Source: Endomychus coccineus (Eukaryota > Arthropoda > Insecta > Coleoptera > Endomychidae). From it: 64,000 bases of DNA. Positions within the stretch are counted from its first letter, which is position 1, and the number at the start of each line of letters is the position of its first letter. The translations under genes and the position numbers were made by a program. The notes beneath the pieces were generated by a model. The model did no database searches and was not told where the DNA came from. It saw only the letters and a program-made list of their open reading frames with translations. This document shows positions 11,061-22,535 of this stretch, piece by piece. Where the stretch lies: positions 15,105,282 to 15,169,281 of the forward strand of contig OY294068.1 in NCBI GenBank assembly GCA_958510875.1, in the 5' to 3' direction.

Positions 11061-12000
11061 AAAATAAAAAAGTAAGTAAATAATCTTAATAATATATTAT
11101 ATACCAAAAAAGTGTTTAAACAAAAGTTCTAGAAAAACGAAATCGCATATTTTGAGCTGAGGTAGGAGTCAAAAAGAGGTCATTTAACGTGAATTTTGTG
11201 AAAACGCGAAATAATTTATTTCTCTCTGAATATTTCTTTACTTGATATTCTATTTATGAGAAAGAAGTATTTTTAATCTAGTTTTATTGTGTTTTTGTTT
11301 TTTTAGCCAAAAGCGTTTATTTCCGAAAATTCGTAAATTAGCGATTCTGAGGCCAAAAATGGGTTTATCGACTGAAATCAAAGTGCATTTTATATATTTT
11401 ATTGTCTTTAACCAGGAACTAGGATCACTTTATGTACATCAAAAAAATTTTAGGCGACTTGGACAATTTTGGACTCCCAAAAACCGTTTCTTTAAGTCAG
11501 AAAATTGTTATTAGAAATAATTTCTAGACTTTATTAGAGCTCGTTGAGACAATTAAGTTGAGCCTAAGTAGATCATTTTCCCATCAGGAGTAGTTGAGAT
11601 ATGTTGATAAGCGTCTTTCGACCCCTGTGGGTCCAAATTTTGAAGTTATCGTCAAAAAATGTAAACCACAGGAAAGTACAGATATTATGCTACCTAAATT
11701 TTTCGCGCTTTGACGTTTTTTTAGTGAAATTTACATGGATTAAAAAAATTTAAGTTCATACGGAAAATCTTGTTTCTACAAAATTTGCCGTTCCGCGATA
11801 TACCGTTTTTATGTCGGTGAAGTGGATACCGCTTGTGGCGCTCAAAATTTTAAATTTGTTATTTAATAATTATAACCAATCATACATTTATGCGAAATAT
11901 ATGTCCGCGTTAATAATCTAAACGTCTAGAAACGTATATTTTAAATTTTTTTAAATATAAAAACTTTGTTAAATTGTAATATTTATCACCTATCACAGTC
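11061..12000. other. Intergenic stretch, possible old repeat, no gene
   Basis: Runs such as 'ttccgcgatataccgtttttatg' and 'gtggcgctcaaaattt' have a repeat-like feel, but I found no partner copy in the window and no believable frame. Confidence 0.45.
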
Positions 12001-12420
12001 TGTATCAACCACGTGTCATTAAAGGTAAACGATACTTACGTAAGCTTCGTAAGCTTCTTGTTGTTGACGTCACACTGACTTTTGTACTCAGCGTTTAGGC
12101 CTTCTATTATAGAAGATATTGGGTTGCTACATCATGAGGAGCGGCTGCATTGTGGAGTAGCTATAGAAAACCAAGTTTGTGTCAAGCAGTTTTCGCAATA
12201 GACCTCGTCCCATGAGAAGGTGCTGTTGATGGGGATACCGAGAATGGATTTTGAGGAATTCATAGGAATTTTTGTACCTGATATCATCATGTTTAGGAGT
12301 GGGGATCCTGCTCCTTGGATTCAGTTTTCTGGTCCATTGTTGTTATTCCCTTTTCAGCCAGGATTAAACGTTAGTAAACTGTGTGTAGGACACAAAATGC
12401 AGGAGGAACCAATATGAACA
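12001..12420 (-). pseudogene. Non-LTR retrotransposon RT, C-terminal fragment
   Basis: Read on the minus strand, the segment NMMISGTKIPMNSSKSILGIPI parallels the 57590-57918 fragment (NMMMFGTTIPMEYMFEVRL). This lies just after the reverse-transcriptase thumb of Jockey/I/R1-type LINEs, where 'K.QAC.FS' precedes a 'lgv.id' segment. Further left come CSRSS and LNA-like residues corresponding to the region before RNase H. Stops and frameshifts are frequent. The family link rests on short motifs. Confidence 0.4.
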
Positions 12421-12479
12421 TTCACTCAGGAAGCCATTTTTCAACGCACTTTATTCAGTCATAACACTATTACCTGTCA

Positions 12480-12600
12480 CAATCAACACCGGCCATGCGT
12501 ATTAAGACTAATCGGGTACTGTCGTAAGACTCATACGCCTCGTCCCACTTATGTTTGTACAAAGCGTTCAAGCCTTGTATCTAGAAGGTATTGTAAAGAT
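12480..12600 (-). pseudogene. Second scrap of the same non-LTR element
   Basis: It carries the segment 'gcgttcaagcctt..tagaaggtatt', also seen at ~12088-12122 and ~34780-34815, so three copies of one LINE sub-region exist in the window. Too short and broken to define a domain. Confidence 0.35.
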
Positions 12601-13374
12601 ATAAATTTTAATTGCTACAATATGGGTTGTTGTATTCATCGGGTGGTGAGTTAAGCATGATGATTTAATGTAATCATATTTTGTTTGGATGCCTTTCCGG
12701 CATAACAAATATATTGGTTTTATCGAATTAGTACCATGATAGTGGTTAAAATTTGTATCAAATGGGAAATACCCATTTAACATAAGCACCATCACCATGT
12801 AAGTGCGGCACTTGCTTGTCCCTGTTTACTATAGTAAATTGAACGCAACAAAATATACAAACAAAATCTTATTTACTTCGATTGCATTGTTTATCTCCAA
12901 GTAGCAATGTGTAATTATCTGTTTACGAGCTCAAATTTGACCTGTCACATTCCAGTGGAAAAAGTCAACAATCGAGACATCAATCTTGAATCATGAATCT
13001 TTATTCTAATTTTCCAACAGTATTCTTAATAGGGGAATCTCCAGAACCATGCCATTCACGCACCATCCCGTGTTGATTGTTTGCGATATTGCAATCAATA
13101 CTTTAATAGGATCAAGAAGATATGGTGCAAGAGTATTTGCGCAAACGGTTGACACAGATGGCGCTATAAAAAACAGTCGACCGTTCGATCAGTAAAACAT
13201 AAAACTTACCCCGTATCTTTACGAGCTCGGTATCGGTTTCAATGACAGGATTATAGCCTGAGAACGAAAGAAACGATTTCAGGAATCTGCTGTTGAAATA
13301 ATGAATCAAAGCTTTATTTCGAATAAAGGAGTATACACTATACGGCTACTATACTAGGAAGATTAATTCTTTCC
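12601..13374. other. Intergenic stretch, nothing recognised
   Basis: Frames at 12568-12798 and 13112-13309 (minus) show no family motif. The stretch 'gacacagatggcgctataaaaaacagtcgacc' near 13150 looks promoter- or repeat-like, but I cannot place it. Confidence 0.45.
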
Positions 13375-13495
13375 TTATAAATTGAAGCTTCAACTTTCCT
13401 TAGCTCGATGCGCTGAAAATTTATTATTCGGAGTAATTGCCTTCTGAATTCAAATTGATGAATCAAAATGTAATTAAATCTGCAAGATTTGCATG
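13375..13495 (+). repeat. Partial duplicate of the start of the Penelope-like element
   Basis: The stretch 'ttgaagcttcaactttcctt...ctgaattcaaattgatgaatc' is a diverged direct copy of 13887-13985, the leading part of the Penelope-like element. About 390 bp of unrelated sequence separates the two copies. Confidence 0.65.
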
Positions 13496-13884
13496 TATTA
13501 TTGTCAGACAAATTTCCGTTAACACGACTAATATATCATTGTTCCAAGTATCGAGCAATAAACTGCATATGAACAGTTCTTGTTCACATAGACCTTCTAG
13601 TATATGAAGGCGCACTTCTCTACTACTGTGTCCTGTGTCCCTACAGTGAGCATTGTGCCAACATCTGAGGTGATTTGCTTGGGTCAGTCAGGAGCAGCTT
13701 AAAATATTCGAAAATAAGTAAAACGTGCATTCGATTTTTTCCAATAACATATTGTGGTCTGTCAAGAATTCAATGGCAAAATGCCTTTTATAACAACACA
13801 TTTGTTGTTGTTTGAAAAAAATACACTTTTATTACAAAAACTTATATTTTTTACATCATAGCTTGCTGTGTACTATCCTTTTTT
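13496..13884. other. Spacer between the two Penelope leader copies
   Basis: AT-rich, no frame. Contains a small inverted repeat, 'aacaacacatttgttgttgtt', near 13793. Confidence 0.45.
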
Positions 13885-13899
13885 TGCCTCACGAATTGA

Positions 13900-15385
13900 A
13901 GCTTCAGCTTCCCTCCCCTCGATGTGCTTAAAATTTGATATCCGGAATAACTGCCTCCTGAATTCAAATTGATGGATCGAAATCTGATCAAAATCCTGCA
14001 ACATCCCCAAACTAATTCCTATAAGCTCCTACCAAAAGATCCCACCCCCTCTATAGAACGTTCAATTTCACAAATTATTCGTCTTTCTTTCATTCCTAAT
14101 CCAGATAAGAATTTTCTTATCCCCCATTGTTCAAGAAGCCCCCGATTATATAGTTTGCCTAAAATTGATAAGCCCTTAGTTCCCCTGAGATCAATTGTCA
14201 GCACTATGGGATCTCCTACTTATGAGTTTATTTGATCGTCAGCTTCGACGTCGAATTACCCTTTACCAATGATCCCATTCCAGACACCCTTTCCATAATT
14301 TCTCAACTGTTACCTGCCGGAAACATTTCAATGGATTTACTACCTTTAATTGATTTTGTCTATCTTCCACACATTTTCTGTAGAATGGCAAGTTTTACAG
14401 CAGTCCTCGGAAGCTGCCTTAGGTTCCCCACTTTTTCTGGTCATAGCTAATATCTTCATGGCAACTTCTGAGCGAGATGCTATTGACTCATCTGTTCCCT
14501 AGCCGAAATGTTGGTTTAGATATGTCGACGACACTTTTGTTATTTGGCAACATATTGCCGAAAATCTTGTTTACTTCCTCAATCTTTTAAATTCATAACA
14601 TCCCAAAATCCTTTTAACCATGGAAGTTGAATCAAAAGGCTTACCCCCGTTCCTAGATGTATTAGGTAGTCGACAGACTGACGGTACTTTGGGACATTCT
14701 GTGTATGGAAAACTCACTCACACCGATAGATACCTCAGTGATCTTTCCCACCACCACCCTGCCAAAAGCAATCTGTCATAAACTGCTTGGTTCACAGAGC
14801 TCAGCTTATCCCAACACCAATCCTTGAACTTAGAATTAAAACATCTTTCATCTGTCTCATTATCAATAATTTCTCCCATTATGGTATTCAAAAAGTCATA
14901 AAGAAATACACTTCGCCTAAAATTTCTCAACCTAAGCCACAAGACACCCCCCCCCCCCCGTCTGCTTTATCCACTGCCTATCTCCCATATATTGAAAAAA
15001 TATAACAGAACATATTTCGAAAACATAATATTTCTACTCCGTTACACTTTCAAAACTATCTCAGTTTTACAAACCTATCAAAGATCCCTCTCCATTTTAC
15101 ATATTTATATATCCCCTGTTCTTGCGGTGAAGTTTAGATTGGTGAAACAGGTCGTACAGTAGCTACTCGTGTGAAAGAACATGAGTGCTATACAAGGCTT
15201 CGTGTAGATCTGCACTTGCAGAACACAAGTTTGACACTAATCATCAAATCCTTTTCGAAAATACTAAAATTCTATTCCGAGCCCCAGACTTCTATCAGCG
15301 AAAAATCTTTGAAGCGATAGAAACCCTAAGATATCCGAATAATCTAAACCGTGACTCAGGATATTACCTTCCCAACATTTAGAAA
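13900..15385 (+). pseudogene. Penelope-type reverse transcriptase with GIY-YIG endonuclease
   Basis: Intact Penelope proteins copy RNA into DNA and open the target with a GIY-YIG nuclease. Visible RT landmarks: SRSPRLYSLPKIDKP and PLRSIVSTMGSPTYEF (14120-14235), VSFDVELPFTNDPIP (14235-14280), the catalytic box as RYVDDTFVIW (near 14520-14550), PFLDVLGSRQTDGTLGHSVYGK and HTDRYLSDLSHHHP (14650-14760), then NCLVHRAQL. The nuclease shows YIPCSCGEV and IGETGRTVATRVKEHE (15110-15185). At least half a dozen frameshifts or stops occur, for example TGA at 14233. A C-run of about 13 sits at 14947. Dead, but unambiguous as to family. Confidence 0.88.
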
Positions 15386-15556
15386 CGCATCCTCGAAAAT
15401 TCCATTTCACACATGATCACACAACGGCAGAGTCAGGTGCCAGAACAGAGTTAATAATAAAGGCAATGAACTGTCTGGCGTGAAGGTTTTTTTCCTTCAA
15501 TAAATACCGCTACAGAAACCAGAAGAATCAGCTTCAGTTCAAGCTTCAAGCCTGCT

Positions 15557-15597
15557 CTGAAGATGCCACCTGTAATGGTAGGCAAAACGTCGGCATC
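15557..15597 (+). ncRNA. Hammerhead-like motif at the Penelope 3' end
   Basis: CTGAAGA (15557-15563), then T, a stem GCCACC/GGT.GGC with loop, AAAACGTC and GGCATC. The flanks allow a short stem I. The G of GAAAC is A here. The same motif recurs at 32757. Confidence 0.5.
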
Positions 15598-15689
15598 AAG
15601 TCGTGCTAATGTGACGAGGAATCCATCCGGAAGCCAAGAATTTGCAATCATTTCAATTAATAATTTCAATTTTTTTAAATTAAATCAGT

Positions 15690-15900
15690 AATGTTGAGAT
15701 CAAGAAGTCCCGTGTTTTAATTGATATGAACTAGTTTTCAAAAGTCTTTTGATAATGGATGTGAGACCGAAACGTACGTAAAGACGTAATAGATATAAGC
15801 GTTAATGGGATCTTTTCTCAAGAATTTTCATATAATTCATATCTGGCTCAAGATTCATTATATTCTAAAATTTGTAGATAGACAAATAAGTATTTTCTGG
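15690..15900 (+). mobile_element. End fragment of a second Penelope lineage
   Basis: This stretch matches 22500-22660, including 'gagaccgaaacgtacgta' and the distal 'aattttcatataattcatat..ggctcaagatt' tail. Only the terminal region is present. Its hammerhead-like motif (15744-15786) has the core mutated to TTGATAA. Confidence 0.65.
15744..15786 (+). ncRNA. Mutated hammerhead-like motif
   Basis: AAGTCTT on one side and AAGACG on the other would form stem I. GAAACGTACGTA is intact, but CTGATGA has become TTGATAA and the stem II base is altered, so it is probably inactive. Confidence 0.45.
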
Positions 15901-16619
15901 TAAGCCTTGGTGGGAATATAAAGAAGCTAGAGTTCCACTGCACTTTCTTCCATCAGATAAATTAGTTATGCTCTCGTCATTTTATCACATCTTAACCATC
16001 ATAATTTCAAACATTCTAATTTATTAGACGAATTTGTTTCAGCTCAACAGATAACTTCATCTACAAAATATAAGACTATACGTGAATACCATCAGATCAG
16101 ATAAACAGAAACCAGGCCAACATTCGCTTCACGAAAATCCATCTCGAGCACGAAATGGTAGCACGTTTGTCTGTGACGAAGCCAGCAAATTTAATTTTAA
16201 GGGACGTGCTCAGAATCGCTAAACAGACATGACAGTGCGACAACGAGAAAGCAGGATCTCGCATTTGTCAGATAAGAGGACTTCTCGGTATTAATCATAA
16301 TGACGAATAATGAAAACGGTTGACGTTTTAAGCGGTTTTTATGGAGCAATTATGAATGTGAGAACATTCTTCGAGATAGTAGTACAAAGCTGCAAACGAA
16401 GCATCGACCTGGTCAAATTTTATATGTCATTGTAACAATAATTTGTTTGCGATCCATTTTTGTCTTTTACTTGACTGTGCTGGGTTGGTAGAAAACCAAA
16501 CCATAATGCATTTTGTGCATTTCCACATACAATACGTTGATTTAGGAAAAACATTGGAAAAACGTTCTGGGGATCCATATAGCTTAGCGGTTTTTTACAT
16601 TCTCTTCAGAAAGATATTT
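15901..16619. other. Intergenic stretch, nothing recognised
   Basis: No believable frame or repeat up to the (AAT)n tail at 16620. Confidence 0.5.
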
Positions 16620-16643
16620 AATAATAATAATAATAATAATAAT
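16620..16643. repeat. (AAT)8 microsatellite, 3' tail of the LINE
   Basis: Eight uninterrupted AAT units lie exactly where the minus-strand LINE ends; LINEs of this group often end in such short tandem tails. Confidence 0.85.
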
Positions 16644-16936
16644 CGCTTTTATTGACAGATAATGGTTAACAAAAAATGGTGAACATGTGACATCATCTGT
16701 CAAAAGGCAGAGTTAGCTCTGGTTCGGCCTCAGTGTTGAGTCGAACGAGTGCTTTCTTCCACTCAACCTATGGAGTTTGTATTAAACTAACCTGAATAAT
16801 CTAAAACTATGTTAACTGAATATAAAGTAATGCAATACATTATGTATTAATAAATCAACTTGGAATTATAAATAAGTATTATGTATATTAAATAAAGCAT
16901 ATAAAGTAGTAAAGTTGAACGGGAAGTGAAAGGGCA

Positions 16937-19736
16937 TCATAGAGATATCTCTCCTGACAGCAGACTATTTTTGAGTCTGCTTTTGAAACATGCAGTGGAT
17001 AAAGTTCTGAACCGTTCCGGAATCCTATTATAAAGCCTAGTAATAGTAAAGGAGAATGACGATTGAAATTGGGCGGTGGAGTGCTGAGGTGGCGTAAGTC
17101 GTGATTTATGCCGAATATTAATGTTGTGCACGTCCGTGCGAAATCTGATTTTTTCGTATAAGTAAGGTGGTTTTTGCGAAGTTATTATATTATGAAATGA
17201 GGTGCAAAGGTGAAGTATTCTTCTTTTTTCGGTATTTAGCCATCCTAGTTCTTGGAGAGGGGAAGAGATGTGATTCCGTCTACTGAGTCCACAGATTAAA
17301 CGTACACAAGAATTCTGGACCAATTGTATTCGCTGGGCGTCTCTTTTGGTGATAGCGGGACCGTAAATAGTGTCAGCGTAATTCAAGTGTGAGAGAACTA
17401 GCGACTCGCAGAGAGTTTTTTTACCGTTTTGATCTAGCATTTTTCTGTTGGAATAAATCAATTTGAGGTTACAGAAAGCTCTCCGAACGAGTAGATTGAC
17501 ATGGCCACTGAAATTGAGCGAAGAATCAAGAATAACTCCCAGGTTCTTCGAGCTATCAGAGAAGGAAATAGTGTCTTCCCCGATTTTAATCGTCATCAAA
17601 TTTTTGCAGCGACTACGAGCGATCTTTTTGCCAAAAAGGATAGCGGAGGATTTAGAGGGGTTTATTGAAAGACAGAATTTTTCAGATATCGAGATGATAG
17701 CTTCCAAATCAGAGTTCAATTGAAAATTAGCCAGGGGAAGATTTTTTTCAGAAAATGATATGTATAACTGGGTGTCATCTGCATAAAAGTGACAATTACA
17801 GAATTTTATGTGATTATAAAATTCATGGGTGTAGAGTATGAATAACACCGGACCCAATACAGATCCTTGAGGAACTCCGTTTTCCACTACCAGAAAGTCA
17901 GAACAGTGACGTTCTAATAAAACCGCTTGCAAGCGATTGTTCAAGTATGCTCCTAACAAACTAGTAGCGGATGCAGAAAAACCAATGTAATGAAGTATAG
18001 CTAACAACAATTGGTGCTTGATCCTATCAAAAGCCTTGCTGAGGTCGAGCATAACCACAGCAGTGAGCTGGTTTTGATCCGTCGCGATGAAAATGTCGTC
18101 TGTGACCTTGGTTAATGCGGTGACGCAGCTGTGATGAGGTCGGAATCCAGACTGAAGAGAGGGAATGATGCTGTTGGATTGTAGGTGACCCATAATTTGA
18201 GAGTGAATTATTTTTTCGAAAGCTTTTGATAAGGTACATAGAATGCTGACGGGGCGAAGTGATTTGAAGTCCACTGGATTGGGAATTTTGGGTAGAGGAA
18301 TAATGAAAGATGGTAGGAAAGACATTGTTGGCAATACAGAAGTTAAAGATGTGGCAGACGATAGAAAGAATTAAAGGGCAGCAGTACAATAGCATATCAA
18401 TATTGATTTTGTCCACCCCATATGCCTTGGATTTGATAGATACAAGGACTTTGTATATTTCTGTCTCAGAAGTTGGAGTAAAATTGAAATTGGTCACGCC
18501 GGGTCGAGTGTTTTCTAAGTAAGAATTTACGGTAGCCGCATCTGGAGAGTTGTCACTTACAGAGGAGTTAACGAAGTAGTCATTAATGGCTTGGTGGTTT
18601 TTCAGTTGATCCGGAATTACACTGCTTGCATTTTTAGAGTGGATATTTAAATTCTTTAGCTCCTTCCAAAAGTTTTTATTATTTCCGCTGCTTTTAATTT
18701 TGAATTGAAAATATGCCTTTTTTTCTCTGGCGATGGCATATTTGGTTTCGTTTCTCAGATCTTTGTAGTAGATCCAATGTCTCACTTCTTTAGTATGTTT
18801 GAATTTTTCGAGAGCCTTATCCCTGAGAGACATCATTTTTTTTATAACGTAAGTAATCCAGGGGGCTTTAGGTCGACTTATCCTGATAGTTCTTATCGGG
18901 GCATGGAAATCAAACAACGCTGTTATGAACTCGTTAAATAGACTGACTTTGTCATCGATATTGTTTGATAAGAGAATAGGTGAGAAGTTAGTGAGTTCCA
19001 GATCTGCTAAAAAGTTGTTCAGAGTAAATGCCTTGAAATCACGAAATGTATATAAGAAGGGCTTGGCCGGTACATTCGTGGATCCTATACAGCAGGATAC
19101 CATACAATGGTCAGATAAACCTGTATCTATAACATTTGTATTATTGGGAGGGATTTTTTCAGATGAAATAATCAAGTCGATTATTTTTGCACTTGTTGAA
19201 CTTATGCGAGTAGGTTCCTTAATCACTTGATCAAGAGCGTATGAATTCAAGATATCCTTCAATCTTTTCGTAGAGCAGGTATCGATAGCTAGCATATCAA
19301 TATTGAAATCGCCTGTGAGGATAAGTTCGTCAAAATTAGGCGCGACAAAGCTGATAGAAAATTCCACGTCGTTTAAAAAATTTTCAACAGAGGATGAAGG
19401 GGGCCTATATAAAACGCCCATAGCATATTTTTTATTGCAACATACAAAAGATACCCAGAGTAGTTCAGTATCATTCTGAGGGATCGAGTTAAGCAAATGA
19501 GCTTTATATCCGGATTTCATGTACAGAGCAACCCCGCCACCTCTGCCCACCGGTCTGTCTTTTCTAAATAAAGTATAGCCGTCTATGGAAACATGGTGGT
19601 CAGGTATATTGGACGATAGCCAAGTTTCAGATAATGCTATTATTTCGTATTTGGAAATGAGTAAATCTTTAAATTCCTGAATATGTGGAACCAGTGATCT
19701 GATATTGAAATGAGCTAAATTAAAATGATGCTTCAT
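16937..19736 (-). pseudogene. LINE ORF2: AP-type endonuclease and reverse transcriptase, one frameshift
   Basis: ORF2 nicks target DNA and copies the element RNA into it. It starts at the ATG at 19736. The endonuclease occupies roughly the first 220 residues: HFNIRSL, ALSETWLS, GRGGGVALYMKS, YRPPSSS, LTGDFNID and the final SDH are all present. The RT follows: LRPVSILCTLSKAFEK, MLDLSKAFDRIKH, GVPQGSVLGPVLFILY and the catalytic FYADDTQLY (about 17755-17785). The frame shifts once at about 18305-18335, between NNVFPT and SFIIPLPKIPN; nothing there suggests programmed slippage, so I treat it as a mutation. After the shift the frame is open to 16937. Total length would be near 930 residues, typical for the group. 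No RNase H or C-terminal zinc knuckle is seen. Confidence 0.9.
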
Positions 19737-19822
19737 CCTGAGATGGGAACAGAGTTAAGTATAATATAGTAGAAAGAGAGAAAAAAAAAAAAACAATAAT
19801 TTGCAGGATACTTATTGACGAC

Positions 19823-20596
19823 TTATTTGTTTATAGAACATGATCTTAGCCTAGATTTAACATTAGTTTCTTCATTCGTACGGGAAAATCTAAATTTCCT
19901 TTTTTTGTCTGATTCACTAGTCTCAGTTATAGTTTGAGATGAAGAATTCGAATAAGACGAATCAGAATTATGCTCTAGGGATATGTGGTGCAGATTATCT
20001 TCTTTCTTCAAATCTTCGTAGGATAGGGTAACGTCGCCAATTACAAGGGCGTTTTTCCTTATAAATGCGCCGGGGTTTGAGACTCTCACTTTCTTGAGTT
20101 GCTGATTCATGAACTTTCTCTTAACATAGTCTACTCTAGCAAAATCTTGAGTGAACAATATTTTCAAGTTTTTGAGCTCCGCCGCCGTAGTGCGAGCTCT
20201 ATTCAGAATAGTTTTTTTCAAATTCACATTTATAACTTCCACCACAACTGGGCGACAAGAGCCTTCAGCATTCGCACCGATTCTGAATATGTCGCGAAAA
20301 TCGCTATGGTTGCAATTCATTTTTAGAAGATCGTTTATAATTTTCAGAAGCTCACTATCGGTGTTGTCTTTCACACAGTTAAGACCATATACGATGAAGT
20401 TGTATTTTTTTGATTTCCGTTCGATATCTAAAATACGAAGCTTCAAAGATTCATTTTCTTTCAGAAGTTCCTCATTTTTGTCCTTCAAGATTGCAATTTC
20501 AGTGCCAAGGGAGTTTTTCAATTCGACAATTTCTTCTTTCAGTTCATTATTACCAGTTTTGATCAAATCGTAAAGGTCTTGCAAAGTAAGGCTCAT
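19823..20596 (-). CDS. LINE ORF1 protein (coiled coil plus RRM-like domain)
   Basis: An intact 257-residue frame from ATG 20596. Residues ~10-60 are heptad-rich (KEEIVELKNSLGTE, LLKENESLKLRI) and should form a coiled coil. Residues ~64-150 (KYNFIVYGL ... RIGANAEGSCRPVVVEV ... LKNLKILFTQDF) resemble the RNA-binding domain of L1-type ORF1 proteins, followed by YVKRKFMNQQLKKVR and a Ser/Lys-rich tail. Such proteins coat the element RNA and act as chaperones. The gene lies 86 bp upstream of ORF2 in the same element. The family link is by architecture; no zinc knuckles are seen. Confidence 0.82.
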   Translation of the reverse strand: MSLTLQDLYDLIKTGNNELKEEIVELKNSLGTEIAILKDKNEELLKENESLKLRILDIERKSKKYNFIVYGLNCVKDNTDSELLKIINDLLKMNCNHSDFRDIFRIGANAEGSCRPVVVEVINVNLKKTILNRARTTAAELKNLKILFTQDFARVDYVKRKFMNQQLKKVRVSNPGAFIRKNALVIGDVTLSYEDLKKEDNLHHISLEHNSDSSYSNSSSQTITETSESDKKRKFRFSRTNEETNVKSRLRSCSINK

Positions 20597-20999
20597 GATC
20601 AGCTGATATTACGAGAAAGAATTCAGGCGAAATTGAAAATTTTCATACGGGTCCTACGCAGGTCAGGAGATTACTGATGAAAGGTGAGGCGAAGCGGACT
20701 CTCACAATTTGGTCGGTATCCCCTCTTCAAGTGGTATTAGGAATTGATACGAAAATAGTCTCTACTCACAGTTTGCCACGTGCTCAAGAACCATATGGAA
20801 ATTGGAAAATGCTGGAAAACCGATGATGGTAGGAGAATGCCAACAATACACACATACAAGCAGCAGTTGCACTTAATACTCAGCAAAAATGGGGAAAAAC
20901 CGATTTGAAAAAACCCAACTTAGGCCACAATTACTAGGACTTAAATCAATATCGATACGTCGTGTATCGCAGTTATCGATTTGACAACTTTGTTATATT

Positions 21000-21535
21000 C
21001 GTTTGAATAGGGCGTTTGATGTACAATTTTTTTAATGCATTTTACAACACTTTTTAATGCACTCTATCAATATTGCTTGTAATTGCTTGAAAAGTTGTAA
21101 TTAGGGGGTGATGATTAAAAAATGTCTAGGTTGCATTTAAAAATGCATTTTATTATGGACTTTTTTCTGAATCTCTTGAATATTTTCTGATATCAATTGA
21201 AAATTGGTACTCGAGGGTTTTTCGAGGTCGCTGATTACGAATCCGAAGTCGAAGTTATTAGAAAATTAATAGATTGCATAATCAAATGCAATTTATGTTG
21301 CACTATCGGTTGCACCTTTTTAATATCACATAAAGTTAGTGGAAAATTGGTATATGGGGGTTTACGATTTCGGTAATTACGAATCTGTAGTCAAAGTTAT
21401 TAGAATGATGATAAATTGCATAATAAAATGCATTTGAGGTGCATTATTGCACTTTTTTGATATCAAATAAAATTAGTAGTAGATTGGTTTACGGGCGTTT
21501 CCGAGATCGCTGAGTATGAATCTAAAGTGCTAATT
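21000..21535. repeat. Degenerate ~145-bp tandem repeats
   Basis: Two full and one partial unit share 'ttga/aaattggtatatgggggttt', 'aattacgaatctg.agtcaaagttattag' and 'gcataa.aaatgcattt'. Units start near 21185, 21330 and 21465. The 'gggtttttcgaggtcgctgattacgaat' core is also found at 58220-58260 and, inverted, at 58565-58605, so this is a dispersed repeat family. 20941-21180 holds no gene. Confidence 0.65.
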
Positions 21536-21705
21536 TGAAAAAAAAATAAGGCAGATATGAAGAGAATATAATGATAGACATATATTTTGTCAAATTGAAA
21601 CGGACATTTAATATATTTAATATTCCTTTTACCATATTAATTATTATTAGTTATATATAAATTCTCGGGAAATAGGTCACACTAACACATAATGCTTATT
21701 ATTTT

Positions 21706-21750
21706 CGTCTTTACGTACGTTTCGGTCTCACGACCATCATTAGAAGACTT
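21706..21750 (-). ncRNA. Hammerhead-like motif, core G mutated
   Basis: On the minus strand: AAGTCTT, CTAATGA, T, GGTC-GTGA-GACC, GAAACGTACGTA, AAGACG. Stem I and stem II pair fully. The conserved CTGATGA reads CTAATGA, which should impair cleavage. Confidence 0.55.
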
Positions 21751-22109
21751 ATTCTGTCTAAAACGGGATTTATTAAAACTAATTGTATCAGTACAAAGCG
21801 TCCTTATCGCACCAATTTCAATTAAAAATGCCCACGTCGCAGAAACGGACAGAAACACGAATAATCGAAATTTTAACACATTCATGTTTTGAGTATATGA
21901 ATATGTATCAAGAATTCATTGCTTAGCAATTTTCAATATACAAATAAGTCGTGTCAAACAAAGTCTGTATACGACTGAAACCAAAAAATATAACGCTCCA
22001 GTCTCCACTTTCGAACAAGATGTTAGTGATTTATGAGTTAATAGAAAAAGGTGGTTAGAGCTTAGATATATTGCTATTTGAGCATTCTAACTAAAATATA
22101 CATTTCACA

Positions 22110-22510
22110 AATATAAAGTCGCATGTAAGAATTTGCAATGGTTTTAATTAATTAAATTCGTATAAATCTGTCTTACTGGCTGAATGTCTGTTCCATGATT
22201 TACAGACTTGAAGTCACGTTTTATGTGAATCATCTACAGAATAGATCTTCTATAATAATTGGTTTCCTTAGTTAAAATACTAACATTTTTGTAATCGAAT
22301 TGACGATTATAATCAAAACAGTGTTTAACAAGGGAGGTGGAATTTTCTATGTTTTTGTATCATATACTATACTTATGGCCATAAATTTGTAAATATCGTT
22401 TAGAGATTCTTGTATGAGGCCCATCGCAATCTAAACAATTTATTTGTATACTGTATTGGTTTGTTCAACTTTAGATATCAAAGGTATTAGGCATGTTTAA
22501 ATGGTGTACT
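22110..22510 (-). pseudogene. Penelope GIY-YIG endonuclease tail, copy a
   Basis: On the minus strand the reading IQINCLDCDGPHTRISKRYLQ followed by IYGHKYS corresponds to the GIY-YIG core of Penelope proteins. Next comes LVKHCFDYNRQFDYKN and then NYYRRSILEMIHI, the standard C-terminal tail. Tyr-Ile-Gly of the core is damaged (GPHTRIS). The RT part is absent. The same tail is in copy b at 48667-49080. Confidence 0.75.
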
Positions 22511-22535
22511 GATACAATTAGTTTTAGACATAATA

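Larger units (their letters stand above)
13885..15600 (+). mobile_element. Decayed Penelope-like element (RT + GIY-YIG), copy 1
   Basis: It contains, in order on the plus strand, a Penelope-type reverse transcriptase, a GIY-YIG endonuclease, a short 3' region and a hammerhead-like terminal motif at 15557-15597. All coding parts are broken by stops and frameshifts. The left boundary is approximate. A partial leader duplicate sits upstream, and an end of a different Penelope lineage follows at 15690. Confidence 0.8.
16620..20940 (-). mobile_element. Near-complete non-LTR retrotransposon (CR1/Jockey group)
   Basis: A minus-strand LINE with a 5' region (about 20597-20940, boundary approximate), ORF1 (20596-19823), an 86-bp spacer with an A-run, ORF2 (19736-16937) and a short 3' UTR ending in an (ATT)n-type tail as read on the element's strand. 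The two-ORF layout, EN-RT order, lack of an RNase H domain and microsatellite tail fit the CR1-related LINEs. Only one frameshift is evident in more than 3.5 kb of coding sequence, so the insertion is young. Confidence 0.88.

Noticed and set aside
18300..18340. Programmed frameshift between LINE endonuclease and RT
   Set aside because: No slippery heptamer or downstream structure was seen, and related LINEs encode both domains in one frame; a mutation is simpler.
20151..20573. 140-codon plus-strand frame
   Set aside because: Antisense of LINE ORF1 with no features of its own.
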